Source: Epichloe hybrida
Taxonomy: Eukaryota > Ascomycota > Sordariomycetes > Hypocreales > Clavicipitaceae
Direction of reading: 5' to 3'
DNA: 35,768 nucleotides
Assembly: GCA_019022495.1 (NCBI GenBank)
Contig: JAFEKR010000123.1
Coordinates: 1-35,768 of the forward strand
Position numbers and translations under genes: made by a program. The notes below the pieces were generated by a model that saw only the letters and a program-made list of their open reading frames with translations, was not told the origin of the DNA and did not search any database. Shown piece after piece: positions 1-12,337 of the stretch; the first letter of the stretch is position 1; every line of letters starts with the position of its first letter.

Positions 1-1505
1 ATTTGCTCAAACGGCCAGCCATACCTGCCGGCTTTCCGCCCGCCCTTCGTGTGGCTGCACGCTGTACTTGCCGCTCGTCCCCTCCCTCAATCTCTCAATC
101 TCTCAATTTTCGACCACTGGGCTGAGGGCCCCCGTCGCTGTCGCAGGGCTTTTGGGTCGATTCCTGCTCATCCACATCCTCCGCTCCAATCGGTCATCTT
201 TCGTGGAGTCGAGCGCCGCAGTTTTTGTCACATTTCGCCTGCGTGAAAAACCCCTTGGTTTGAACCACGACCAGAATGACACTCGACCACATGTCGTCAC
301 AGTGCAGGCACCGATCGCCGTGTGTTGTTCGGATCGTAGTTCCTCGTCCTACCACTCTCAGCCATTGTAGTCGCAGCAAAGGCCTTCATCACCTCACCAC
401 CTCCTCTCTGCATCCCTACTCATCATCCATCTAAAAAAAACTAAAAAAAACTGATTGTAATCCGTGGCTGGTCCCATGTTGATTTGTCGTTTCTCTCGCC
501 GTCTAGTCTGTTCTTTTCTCCAACAAGCGCTAAGTAATAGCGCGATTGGGGCTGTCCTTGTGAACAGCCGAACCGAACCGCATCGTCGGCGATTGCGCGC
601 TTCCAGTCGCACACTGTCAATCTTGATTGCCGTGTCCCGTAGGCGACCGGGGTACGGTCCTGGCCGGCTCCAGATCTATTCCACCCATCGTCCCTTGACC
701 TCGTTTGTACGATATCAGAACGGCAGGCAGCAGGTCTGCAGCGATTAACGCCCCCCCCCCCCCGGCCCCCCCTCCTTGGACAGGGCCAACCCTGTTGGTT
801 GTCCGGAACCTCAACTCCAGTTCCCGGGGCTGCTCCCTCTTCCTCACTGGCTGCTCACAGCCCACACAACCTCGATTTCGCCTTGACTTAACATATGTAT
901 TATTCATACACGGATAAAACCCATTCCGTAACAATTCTGAAGCAGTTATCACCCAACGGGAGCAGGGAATCACTAGCTTTGCAGAAAAGTTCTGAGCTTG
1001 ATTTTCAAAACAGCTTCGCCTCGTTCAACCATCAGCCAACCTCGAATCCTTGGTGTGCCTGCTTGGAAAGCAGGCATCGAGATACACTTCAGCTCACACG
1101 CGCGAGTCTCCAACATCTTTCCATGCTCGAGTATCTCGTCTAGGCCTCTGAGATAGTCAATATTAAAAGTTGCAGCAGAAACTTGACCTGAATGGAAATC
1201 AAAGGCGGCCATCGAAAGATAGTGTTTACATAACGACACACACGCACCACTGATGTATCATTGATGAAAGAGGGTGCCTAGCAGTGGGACGACGAATTCT
1301 GATAATCGAATTCGTTCCAATACTGAGAGGCTCCTGTGTGATGATGGCCGAATTGCGAATTGGTGGATAGGTGGATTGAGTTGACTTCGCCGTGACCCCC
1401 CTCCAATATCAAGGCTGCTTCTACATGTAAGGTTATTCCCATGTACGTGATATATCATAATTCGACTGCCGGGGTAGGATGGTGTGTGATTTGGGAGCAG
1501 CTCAC

Positions 1506-1653
1506 CTTTCCGCCACTCACGCCCGACTTTGCTTCCCCACTCTTCCACATAACTGGAAAACCCAGGCCTTAACGGATTTTTTGTTGTCTCCTGCGGCCCG
1601 AGAAAAGATGATTTCGTTCCCGCCCCGGCGCCTGACCGTGTTGTCGTAGTCAT
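1506..1653 (-). CDS. Possible first exon of an unrecognised gene
   Basis: On the minus strand an ATG at 1653 opens a frame of 49 codons plus one base that ends at a good donor sequence (GTGAGC) just after 1506. The peptide starts MTTTTRSGAGAG and has a plausible soluble segment with aromatic and charged residues (GFSSYVEEWGSKVGREWRK). I do not recognise it and could not place a convincing second exon. The frame also stays open through the donor to 1258, so this could be chance. Treat it as a hypothesis. Confidence 0.2.
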
Positions 1654-4263
1654 CCTTTCCAACTCGCAAATGGTAGGTAGTAGCTAGCTAGCATGCCTTC
1701 ACAGCAACAGCTTACCCATGAGACATTCAGCCATTGCAAAGGTCGGTCCTGGCTTCCTGATACCACTGGCGCATCCCGTGACGAAGACGAGACGCGCCAT
1801 CCTCGCGGCGATTTGGCCGATCAACCTAAGGAAGGGGTAAAACGAACAGGGTTACCTCCCTGCTATGCGTTGCTGAACGAACAGTGTACAGCCTCTGTTC
1901 TGTGCATAGATTGAATGCAAGAGGCTGGTCAAGACGGCTCAAAGCCTGTTCTTGCATACGCCGGGTGGATTGTCCAACAAGGTCTCCTAGTGCGTTGCCG
2001 TTCAACGGCTCCACTCAATTCATGCTCGTGGATCTTCATTAGGCGAGAATGATCAACTGCTGCGTTGCGATGGCAGCTCGATTCGTCTGGCAATGGTGGG
2101 TGGTAGCTGCACAATTCGAGCTTATTAGTCGTACCCCGAAACTAATCTTGGCCAAAGACGTTGATCCTGTTCAGGTCGCCCAGCATACTAAAGTTGGCTG
2201 AAATTCCGTATAGCAATCCTCGTGGTATCTTGTTGATTCAGGCTTCCGCAATCAGAGCGTCAGGACCCCTATGTCCAAGAGATGGACGGCAGACTGCTGA
2301 TGACGAGAAACGCAACTTGCCGCATGTTTTTTTTTTCGCCCTCAAAGCCCGCCTTTGATCTGAATCAAGGTAGTGGCAAATATAGGTGATGGGATTGATT
2401 TACTCTTTACGTCGTCCGCGAGGATTTTCCTGGACGAGGAAACTCTTGACCCGACGCGCTTAATTCGAGGCACATAACCCGCCTGGTGAAGCCGTGCTCG
2501 GCGTTTGCAGACGCAAGCACATAAACTCCACCTGTTGATATGTTATGATCTAGAAAGCCGCCCGAGAGTAGACTCTCGCTGCTCCAGTCTCTTTGGAAGA
2601 TTTTGTTTATAGGCGACATACCAAGCGAGGAGAATCCCGCCATCAAGAATTGTCGTGCAAGTATGCGCACCTCTACTGGCCTAGGTGTCTGGGTGATGGT
2701 GCACTGCATGTGGCTGAGACCCCACGGACTGGATGTGTAGGACAGTTGGCCTACCGGCTTGCTGGATCTCTGATTGATTGATCCGAGATGCATGACCCTG
2801 GCAACCTCAGATTGAGGTTGCAGGCCGAAGAAGGCGAGGGCTCCCTGACGCCACCATCTTGAGTCTTTTCTCAGCTCTTCACTGGGAAGCAACACAAAAA
2901 CATGAACCCGAAGAACCCAAGTTCGGCCATTTATCAAAAGTGATACTCACCCACCAAGTCTGCGTCGCTCTTTTACAGCCCATTTTGCTGATGTTAAGTT
3001 TCTTGGAGGTTTATTCCCATGTTTTCAATTCTTCACCTTTGTGACTCTGGGGCATCTCTCTCGCCACTTGTCGACTCGACTGCCGACAACAGTATCATTG
3101 GAGTAAATGTACAAAAATGGTGGACTGTACTCCGCGGGGCCTTGGAGTAACATGAACTTTTCTTGATGTTCAGATGTCCATGATTCATCTGATGCAAGAT
3201 TGGGAGCAGACTCCAGATGAACGTCCAGCCGGCAGGGCCAATGGCCGGGCGGTGGCTTGCCAACCGCATCGTCTGTGTGGATTGGCGCAGCAAGGTCCAC
3301 CTACCACGTCGCCAGTAATGCCATCATCTCACCGGAGAATGAGTGAGAGAAGAGGCCTAAACTGAATCAGGAAATACGCCTCGGGGCTTAATTAACGCAC
3401 TGGCGAGCACTCACTCAAGCTATTTGGGTCAACAGAGTGTTTTCTTTCAATGTTGGACGACTGGTTGAAGCTCACTCTCAGAGACTGTGGCGTCGATAAC
3501 CCCAGATTTGGTCCGAAAATTTCGGCTATCAGAACATTGTGTGTGCATTTACACATTGCCGTCCTCGCAACCAAGTTAGTGTCCCTCGAACAAGGTGCTC
3601 AAGTCGGCTGGTTCGTGGTCGTAACCTCCCCCTCTTCTTGCGGGTGAGGACGCCAGGCAATGATGGAGGGAACGACGCAGGCCCAGTACAGCACTTCAAG
3701 TGTATGCGGGACGTGATTGAGGCACGATGCTCGCTGCCCGACTGCTGTTCGGCATTTCCAAACCGATTTGGGTTGTAGGGTAATGCTGGTCGTGGTCTAT
3801 GACGCCCGAGGCCCCCCGGAGACAACTAATACCGCCCAGCCGCCATGATAACGGTAGAAGTCTATTGATCAGCACGATCCAAAATACCCGCGAGATGATC
3901 GCCCAGGAACTGTTCCGGTGATCTGGATTAGCATTAGGCCGGTGCCTCTTGTGCCATCCAAAGCCAACAGACTGCCAGACCAGACCAGAGAACCAGAGAC
4001 ACCCACCAGTACGCAACGGTGGTACGGTCGCGAGGCTTAGTGCTAATAAATTCAGTCAGGGCCGCGACGACTGCTCCTCCAGGCTAGCCTATAGACTTGG
4101 CAGGTAAGGCCTCATTAGCACTCTGTGATGTTAGATCCAAAGAAGTGTGGCGGCTGGCGGCGTGAAGGGAAACGATCAATGACAACAGCTTAGCCTTGGC
4201 GTCACTTCGGCTGGAGGCCACGACGCTTGAGAAGTAGGGGAACGAACAGCTGCGCGGTGGATG

Positions 4264-4462
4264 TGAAGTGTGTGAGGTGTGTGGTGTGTGGTGTGGGGTG
4301 TGTGAGGTGTGTGAGGTGTGTGTGAGGGTGTGTGGTGTGGGGTGTGTGAGGTGTGTGAGGGTGTGTGAGGGTGTGAGGTGTGTGTGTGGGGTGTGTGTGA
4401 GGTGTGTGAGGTGTGTGAGGTGTGTGAGGGTGTGTGAGGTGTGTGGGGTGTGTGAGGTGTCC
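4264..4462 (+). repeat. GT-rich minisatellite (GTGTGAGG-type units)
   Basis: About 200 bases are built almost entirely from short G/T/A words such as GTGTGAGG, GTGTGGTG and GGGTGTGTG, with nearly no C on the plus strand. The unit length varies, so this is an imperfect repeat. It reads through as cysteine/valine-rich peptide on one strand and threonine/histidine/proline on the other. I regard both as artefacts of the repeat. Confidence 0.9.
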
Positions 4463-4770
4463 TTGAAGTGTGTGAGTGGTCAAGTGGAGAAGGCAGTCAA
4501 GCAGTCACCAGCGCGTGGGGCAATGGACAGGCAAGCAGGGAGGAGGCACCTGAGTGAACTGGGGCAGGCCTTGTCCTGGTCTAGCGCGCTCGCGGGAGCT
4601 GTCCTAGCCCGGCCGATAGCCACTAGCCTGTCTAGGGCGGGCGGTATGCTGGCTCTGCGGGCAAGTCGGGCAAGAGCCACCCTGCCACCCTGCCACCCAC
4701 CCGGACAAATCCTAGCTTAACCTCAAGACCCGAGAGCTCTTGCCGTCTGCTGGTGCGCCAAGCCAAGTGC

Positions 4771-4810
4771 TTGCCTGCTTGCCTGCTTGCCTGCTTGCCT
4801 GCTTGCCTGC
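4771..4810 (+). repeat. Tandem 8-bp repeat TTGCCTGC x5
   Basis: Five uninterrupted copies of TTGCCTGC, followed by the start of a sixth. It sits in gene-poor sequence about 300 bases past the GT-rich minisatellite. Confidence 0.9.
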
Positions 4811-6426
4811 TTATCAGACAGCCCGGCAGAAGAGTCCGCCGCCCTTGATTCTTTGCGCGGGCGACACGACCGCAGCCCATCAGACCTTAAGTCCTTAGAC
4901 CAGGCGTCAGACGTTCTCTCTTCAGATTCCGACTTCCCAGCCGGACCAAGCGGAAGCGATTGTGTGGCGGCTGGCCGACTCTCGATGTACACACTGTACG
5001 ATGATGTATCGAGTCTATCGACCAACTCTGCCTCCACAACAGGCATTTCGCCTGCTTCCCCAGATTTGACTTCGCGGCAAGACAACCAGCCAACCACGTC
5101 AACTGACAAACACAGCTATTCCATGGATGCCAGTGAGCGCACGAAGCCTTTTCATCTCGCCAATCACCTGATGCTCAAGACAAATGGCCCGTGCTTTTGG
5201 TTTGGAACATGAACAGGCGAAGAAGGCCTAGCTTCAAATCTCCGCGAAATATCCCCGTCCCGTGGCGGTCATCCCACGTCAGCCACTCATCTTCAAGCAA
5301 GCTTCATACCGGGCCCACTTCCTTCCTAAACTCGCTCGGCATTTTCCATCCCTCTTTACAGGCCCAGATTCTTCAGGTACCAAGGTCCAAATAGTCCAGA
5401 CGATACATCAAGCAGTTTCCGAGAGAGAGAACCAGGCCAATGAATAAAAAAGTAAGGAGCTTAACTACCCGAAAAGAAGCAAAGAAAAGAACAAGATGAT
5501 CAGAAGTTTGTCTGATCAGCTGTTGGCACAAGCAATAACTTGCAGTAGTTCTCAGGGACAGCACACCCTCAGTCTGGGGCCGCTTGAACCAGTCTCTCCG
5601 TCGGGACGCTTGTCTCAAGAACTGTCCGGTGTGGTCTCCCATACATTAATAATAGTTGTGTGTAGCCCGAAGTACTCAGCCTCGAATATGTGGCGCCCGT
5701 CTCTTACAGCCAACGCCCGCCATCGATCGTCTTGTACTGCAAACACGGCTATTCAGTGTCTGAGGGCCGCGATAGGAAGTAGTCCCTACAATGCAAAACT
5801 TTAGGTTCGCAGGCCCGGGCCAGCTGGAGCTAGTCTCTCAAGAGCTGATGCTGCCCCATCGTGTCCGTTGTTCAGTGGCTACATTGTTTACGCTGCTGTG
5901 TTTCAGTGCATCGAATTGCTAATCGATTCACACGCGGTAATACAAAAGGTACGCAGCCAAAGCGACACATGGCTAAGGGTCCAGGACGTCACCTCATACA
6001 CTATCATCTTAGTAGTCCTGCATGGATTCCACAGTGCCCCATCGCTATACCCAGAGATATTTGAGGCTCTAGAACGTGATACAGGATGGTCGAATGGGTG
6101 GATGATGGCAGCTTGCTTCTCTCATTAATACCACCCAAGTGAGAATATTCGGTGCGATGTCCAGCATCTGGAAGTATAAACGACAAAGGACCGAAGGTCG
6201 CAAAGCTGTATAATGGCCATCGCGGTGCCCGGCCCCGCGCCGTCGGAGCCCACGACTCGGCCCTCACGCCTCTCCACGCTTGTTACGAACCAAGGAAGGC
6301 GGTACCGACCGACAATTCCCCAAGCCGGGTAGGTATTTCTGTACACGGAGCTCGATTCGCACGAGCACGATAGAAAGAAGTGACATGGTTTATTTGCTCC
6401 CTGGCTTCGCCAAGTGTCGTTTTGCC

Positions 6427-6483
6427 TCTCCGTCTTCTCCGTCCTCTCCGTCCTCTCCGTCCTCTCCGTCCTCTCCGTCCTCT
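6427..6483 (+). repeat. Tandem 9-bp repeat CTCCGTCCT x6
   Basis: Six near-perfect copies of CTCCGTCCT; the first has TT in place of CT. It lies about 720 bases upstream of the zinc-finger start codon, within a pyrimidine-rich stretch that is probably promoter or 5' leader. In translation it gives a (SPS)n or (LSV)n peptide, which I do not believe is made. Confidence 0.85.
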
Positions 6484-7202
6484 CTTCAACTCACCCCTGG
6501 ACCCTGGCGCCTTCTCACCCCCTGTGTACGATACGGAAGATATCACCATGCATACATACGGACCCAGCAGTCCATCCTGGCAAAGCTCGTCCTGTTTTGG
6601 AGTTTGATTCTCTCACCCCACCCCCGGCCGGTACCTTTCTACCCGCTTTATGGGGACGGAACGTTCCCTCACCCGGGGTGTGTGAGTGGGATTCTGATAC
6701 ACCTCTGGATCACATCTCACCCCTTCGCGACCAGGGTATCCCGACACCTCTTTGCCTCAGCACCAGCTTTCGGGGTCATCTCTTGCAACTTGAAGCCAAG
6801 ATCTTGCCATGTACCGGCCGACCTCGTGGACACCCCCCCCCCCCTGGACGCCCACCAATGTCGCCTCCATCCGAATGTTGTCCATGATAACCATTTTGTC
6901 TTCGACCTCAACTACTACATAGGCACCCCCTTTCCACATCGAGACTCTTGGTAGACCCTCCTCACCACACATCTTGCTCTACACTTATATATCTTCCTTC
7001 CTTCCCTTTGCTGTTAAGGTTTTACAGTTAACGCCTCAGCATCTCTGCACTTCATCAACTTTCCCTACGTACACCCAAAACAAGAAGGCCTCGTGTCTTG
7101 TCACTTGATTCAAAAAGCTACTCCTTTGTGACAGTTCCTGCGAATTCCTGCGCACCGACATCTTCACGTCCAATATCCGTCTTGTTTCGTACACGCAAAA
7201 CG

Positions 7203-8770
7203 ATGGCTCTCACAGCCTCACAAGCTTCTTCCAATTGGGGCCGCTGGTCACAACAGCTTCCTCATGACTTTGCCATGATGGAAGCACCTGCTTTCATGCC
7301 TTATGACTCTCGAACTAATACAGCGGCTCCCATGCAAAGGGCAATGGTGCCCCAGTATGTTGTCGCTCCTGCTTACACCGCAGCACCAATGACGACCATG
7401 ACCGCTCCTCACTACCAGGCTCAGAATGCATACACGACTTACGCGGCATATCAGAGCCCGCCTCCCTCAACACCTGTGCGCTCTCCATTCAAGCCTGACT
7501 TCCAGGAACGTCACCACTCAATCTCCATGGGCTCAGAGCCCGAAACCGATCGCACCCATTCAGTTCGCCGTGGATCGAGACAAATTAGCAATGCTCGTCT
7601 TCAATCCCCTGCAAGAAGCGATTCAAACATGTCTGTTGCACCATCGGTTGCGTCCAACCCCACAGCCAACTCAAAGACCATCACGTACAACGAGACTATC
7701 AATCCCGAGCATCGTATTCATTTTGAGACCGACGTCGATGAACTTATGAAGGCCATTCAGACCAAATCTGAAGAGGATGAGGAAAGCGCTGGACAAACTC
7801 TCACTCCAGCACACACCCCCAAGGCCGATGTCATTATGGATACGCGGAGCCCAGCGAGCTCTCATCACCATGCCCGTTCTACTCCTGTTCCAGAGTCAAA
7901 ACTCAAGAAGAAGTGGGTGTGTGACGGTCCTAACTGCAACAAGCGCTTCGTTCAGAAGACTCACCTTGACATTCACCGCCGAACTCACACCGGCTTGAAG
8001 CCCTACGTGAGTACCCTGTGCAACCTAAATATAGCGAAAAAGTACTGAACATATGGACAGGTTTGTACCAAGGACAACTGCGGTCTCACATTCTCTCAGC
8101 GTGGCAACCTCAAGGTATGTTTGATTAATGATGAAAAAGGGTGCAGGGATAACTTGAACCACTTTTGTGCTGACGAAAATTGGCACAGACTCACATGCGC
8201 CGCCACACGGGTGAGAAGCCCTACTGCTGCAGCATTTGTGGAAAAACCTTTGCTCAGCGCGGCAATGTTCGATCTCACGAAGAAACACACAAAGGCTTGA
8301 AGCCATTCATTTGCAAGCTTGATGGCTGCAACAAGTCCTTCTCACAGCTTGGCAACATGAAGACTCACCAGAACAACTTCCATAAGGAGACATTAAAGGA
8401 TCTCACCTCGATGTTTGTGAAGTTTGCACAAATTGGAAAAGTGCCCGATGAGCACCGAGACCTTTTTGAATACTTCAAGGAGCATTACAAGAACAGCAAC
8501 AAGGGCGTCAAAGGCCGTGGAAAGGCCAGAACCGTGGCCGTCAGGAAACCAAAGGTCAATTCTCAGCATCAGCCTCAGCATCAACAGCAGCTTCCACCCC
8601 CCATGATGGCCAGTCACTTTTCCCATGGACCTATGCCCAGCTCTACGCCAGCCTATGTTCCCCGTAACTATGGCATGTTTGATCATGAGCACGAACAAAA
8701 TGCGGCTACCGGAATGCTGTATGACGACGAACACGCCCGACAGATGGCTTTTGCCAACCGTTTGTACTAA
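7203..8770 (+). CDS. C2H2 zinc-finger transcription factor, AZF1-like
   Basis: Probable nuclear DNA-binding regulator. Three exons fit: 7203-8006, 8061-8114 and 8189-8770. Both introns (54 and 74 bp) are phase 0 with GTGAGT and GTATGT donors. The protein is 479 aa. Four consecutive C2H2 fingers are visible: C240/C245/H258/H262, C270/C275/H288/H292, C300/C303/H316/H320 and C328/C333/H346/H351, joined by TGEKP-like linkers. Both introns fall inside or beside finger 2. The N-terminal 235 residues are low-complexity (Ala, Ser, Pro, Thr) with an acidic patch (KSEEDEES). After the fingers come a basic stretch ([15 protein letters not shown]), a possible nuclear signal, and a Gln/Pro-rich tail. I chose the ATG at 7203 because the frame upstream contains only a TTG. 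The finger arrangement recalls fungal Azf1 proteins; target genes cannot be read from the sequence. Confidence 0.88.
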
Positions 8771-11503
8771 TAGAACGACATGGGGACGATTGATGACAGG
8801 GACACCACAGGAGCATGAGTTTTTAGCAAAATACTCAAGACGCCGTTGCCATAATCCTGACACAGGTGGTGCTCCCCCACGACTGAAACGAAACTGTCTA
8901 CCAAAGACAACGAAAGAAAGTGAAAAGGAGAAACGTCTTTTTATGGAGGCTTGGCATACTCTTTTCCCCCCCTTCTGTTATGCTACGAACGACACATTCT
9001 TGTCGGATGAGACGACGACCTTCATCGAACAAGGTTTTGGGTGGCCTCATACGAAGTTTTATATCGCGAATACCTCAGAAAAGTTGAAATGCGGGGTCGG
9101 CAGCGCTTCAAATTAGTTCACTGTTCTTAGGTTTTTTTTTTTTTTTTCGGCTCGCTTTCTTTTACATTTGCGCTCAGTAGTTGGATATTTTGTCTTTGTT
9201 GCCACAGCATTGGGTATCTGCACTGCTTCCGTTTCTGTTCCCCCAAAAAGGTGTGGTCGCTTTTCATTTTATCACAGGAGTATTTGGACAGATTATGGTG
9301 GCCGCGCAGGCTGTTACTTTAAGGGCTCACTGTTTTCTCGGAGGGAGCTTTGCTTATATCTTCATCTGTGTTGAGCACACACGTGCGGCTGTCTGAAAAA
9401 AATCACCTTTGGAGAGGGTTTTGCTTGCGTGTTATTGTTCCACGCCTTTTGTTCTTGTATTTTTCTGCTCCTGTTCCTAGCATTCTTATACCACCATCTG
9501 CTTTTTCTCTATTCATCGTCAACAACACTGGTGTTCATTCTGTACAAAGCCTGGGCTGGTTCACAGTGCCAATATTTAGAAAGACAATATTTATGTGCGC
9601 AACAGGCATCAACACCAAGTTGAACACAATCATTCCGTTCGCTCTCGGCAGAGGTTAAAAGCCATAGTGTGCCAACCGTGAAAGGCCCATCAGTCAGCTA
9701 CTCACTCCATGTAGAGCGGTGCAATACAGTTTGTTCACTTGGCGCAGACATCAAGGTGAATGTGCCCTTTTGCCCCTGTCTCACGGGCTGATGCGTTACC
9801 GGGATAGATGGGTGAAGTCTGGTACGGAGTACGGAAGCCATGCCTCTCCACCTTGCTCAGACCACGATGCAAGGAGGCATTTCATTCAGACGCGACGCCT
9901 TTTCCGCGGCCAGGAGTCCGAGACTCCTAGGGCTCCCCCCCCCACCCCCAATACATCATGTGGCTGCCGAGTACACAAAATTCTGAGACATGTCAAAAAG
10001 CCCAGAGCCAACTCCAGAGTTCGGTGCTTTCTTCCGAGCCACGATGAGCGGTTACTGGCCAACCACGTACAGCCATGACGACGAATCCGGAGGTGACCCG
10101 GAGGCACCACCTTGTCTTTCGACCATGGATGTTCCTTGCATGTCTTATCCACAGTGGCGAAATGCTTCTTTGGCAGCAGGTTGTTTGTCCAAACTATCGA
10201 TTGCTAGGCCCAAGAAGATGTACCGTGGCATCTGACGTTCTCTTGCAACATCAGCTTTTGGAGGGGGTGGAGGCAGATCTGAGACATCAACTTTGTGAAG
10301 GCGTGGACAAGGCGGTAAAGTAGTTTTGTGACGCCCGGATGGACAAGTTCGAGCTTGGCGTCACCTTGCTCTCCCTTGAAGGGCAGCGACGCAGGGCTTT
10401 TTTTTTCTTTCTTTCTCTTTTTCGCTTTTACTGTGCTGAAGATGGGCCCCGATCAAGGAACACATTGTTTCTATATTGGGATTTTGGCGGGTTCCCAGGA
10501 GACGGGATCCATACACCAAGTGTTGGTTGGGATGAGAGACTTGTTCGAGCAAGCACCACGCAGCCAGCCACATTGCCCTTGGAGCGCTTGTTCAAGAAGC
10601 ATCGTAGGACAGAGTGCTGGAAGAGACTTGCTGGAAATTTGTGGCGCGGCATTTACTATCAGTGCTCTGCAAGGAACAAGGTTTGGCGTCACGGACTTGA
10701 CCTTTGTTTGCAAATGGCCATTTCATGCTGCGCGTTGGCAGGGACCAATGGTTGACAATGTACTTCTAAGGGGCCTGGCATGAGCTGGGCGGATTTGTAT
10801 CGTGCAAGACGCAGGTGGGCGAGTGTGATATGTCGTCCCGGCGAAAATACGCCCTGCTCGTCGATAAAATGCACGCATATGAGCATCCAAGATGCTGGAG
10901 ATCTATCTAGCGAAATGCTGAAAACATCGTCATCACTAACAAGAGCCTGATTTTGGTCAATAAGTGAGGCGTCATCAAACCGAGGTAAGTAGGTGTCCAA
11001 GATTAGAACGGACCCTTCTATGAGACAAGGTTTTGTTTGCCCTTGTTCCCCGGTTTGTTCAAAGACCCGCGCATCCCAAGATCCCGGGGGACGGTTGTTT
11101 CAGAATCAATGACGGACATGAGACGGAAAGACCTTGAAGGCCGGAGGGCTTGCTGGGTCGAGCGAGACACTAGACGACAACAAGAGCCTATTTTGGGCAG
11201 GTTGATAGGTTGATAGGTACAATGGTGGGCTGGATGCTTGTCAAGCTGAGCATAGTCCGTGGATCGGCTCGCCAAAACATCGAGTGGAAAAAAGCCCCCT
11301 CTTTTCATCCAAGACAGAAATCACGAGGGGTGTGTCATGTCATTGTTGACAGGCCTTGCCAGACCAACTCTCTCAAGTCTCCTCATCGTGGGGTTGAATG
11401 TAACAGCTCGGAGAGATCAACTCGATTCTTGAATGCGGAGAGACCCTGCGCAGGTCCATGTTTGAAACAAGAAAACTCGGTGAAGGTAGGGTGGAAATTG
11501 GAG
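8771..11503. other. 2.7 kb with no recognised gene
   Basis: The first few hundred bases are probably the 3' UTR of the zinc-finger gene and include a T15 run near 9132. Open frames beyond that are short and unlike any family I know. One 81-codon ATG frame at 9990-10235 has a fairly natural composition, but no homology was recognised and no partner exons are visible. Nothing else stands out. Confidence 0.45.
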
Positions 11504-12337
11504 CTAGCCTCCATGCAAGGTCGAGACGAATAAAATGTTATCGCCACTCTTCAACTCATACGCTTCTTCTCCTTCAAGTTCCCAATCGGCGTCATTAATC
11601 AAAACGAGGATGCCCGGGCGGCTGCATTGTCCCAACCAAGTTGTCAGTGGATATATGCATACATGGATGGTGAGCTGGTGATGTTGAGAAGCGCAACGGA
11701 GAAAGTCTGCACATGTGCTTCTTTCTTTACTCGAAGCAAGCGTCCTCTGGAGTTGAGCATGATACAATATAACTGTTCCTTGCCACACTACTCAAACCGG
11801 GACTGGCCTGCGTCCGGTGCATCGAGCAACCGCGATTGGAAGGATCGAGTCGGAGACGGCGAGAAAGGATGCACTTACAGATGGTCATCCAGGATAAAGA
11901 GCTCCTGGCGTGTATCTTTCATAACATGCTGACAAAGATGATCAATCAGAAAGGCTACATTGACTGGTTGGCCATTCTTATCCCTGCTCGGAACTCGCAG
12001 CGAGTGGTGACGCTGGTCAGAGAAGAGCATCTCCAAGCCACCGCTTCATTGGACACGAGGTATTGGACACGAGGTTAGCGGAAATCCGGCCAAAGGTAAA
12101 CAAACCGAATGTGTCCTTGAAGCAGGTTGCGCCATAGCGTCGATCGATGAGAACGTGCGTGATTCCATGGCATTCGCGATTGGATGGAGCATCAATGTTG
12201 GGGGCATGACTCGTAGATAATCGCTGTCGAGCTGAAAAGGAGAAATTGTGATAGAATCATGCATCACACTTTACTTACGAAAATTCTACAGATACGGTAA
12301 GCTGGTCGCTAGGTTCTTTCGCCGTCGTCGTGGCCAT
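11504..12337 (-). CDS. URM1: Ubiquitin-related modifier Urm1
   Basis: Ubiquitin-fold protein that carries sulfur as a C-terminal thiocarboxylate for 2-thiolation of wobble uridine-34 in tRNAs, and that can also be conjugated to proteins. It acts in the cytosol after activation by Uba4. Three exons on the minus strand fit: 12279-12337, 11879-12043 and 11504-11621, giving 113 aa. Both junctions are phase 2 with GTAAGT donors. The C-terminal exon encodes [17 protein letters not shown], then [17 protein letters not shown], ending in the family's diagnostic Gly-Gly directly before the stop. The middle exon carries GGLEMLF, typical of the beta-grasp N-half. The introns (235 and 257 bp) together exceed the 342 bp of coding sequence, which is unusual in this window. 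It is divergent from ELP2, which works on the same tRNA base. Confidence 0.93.

Larger units (their letters stand above)
1..7202. other. Gene-poor 7.2 kb upstream of the zinc-finger gene
   Basis: I see no protein gene here that I can support. Open frames are short, many begin at non-ATG codons, and none resembles a family I know. The stretch contains one weak candidate exon on the minus strand (1506-1653), a GT-rich minisatellite (4264-4462), an 8-bp repeat (4771-4810), a C10 run near 750 and a pyrimidine-rich 9-bp repeat (6427-6483). The last 700 bases before the zinc-finger gene are pyrimidine-rich on the plus strand, as is common in filamentous fungal promoters and 5' leaders. Part may be a long regulatory region or an untranslated leader of that gene. 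No tRNA was recognised. Confidence 0.5.

Noticed and set aside
240..330. Possible tRNA on the minus strand (A-box-like and GGTTCAAACC B-box-like words)
   Set aside because: The two boxes are too close, and the T-stem and acceptor stem do not pair.
2407..2937. 176-codon open frame on the minus strand
   Set aside because: It begins at a TTG, has no recognisable domain, and lacks splice partners. Composition looks like chance.
4202..4720. Cys/Val-rich and Thr/His/Pro-rich open frames on both strands
   Set aside because: They are translations of the GT-rich minisatellite.
4787..5212. 141-codon Ser/Asp-rich open frame on the plus strand
   Set aside because: It starts inside an 8-bp tandem repeat, is low-complexity, and shows no family features.
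6280..6954. 224-codon open frame with (SPS)n on the plus strand
   Set aside because: It runs through a pyrimidine-rich repeat in the probable promoter of the zinc-finger gene. Frames stay open because the tract lacks stops.
9990..10235. 81-codon ATG frame on the plus strand
   Set aside because: Composition is natural-looking but there is no homology, no neighbouring exons and no promoter features. It is too weak to call.
12044..12278. Short alternative URM1 intron ending at TTTTCAG near 12236
   Set aside because: The intron would be about 40 bases, and the resulting frame hits a stop soon after.
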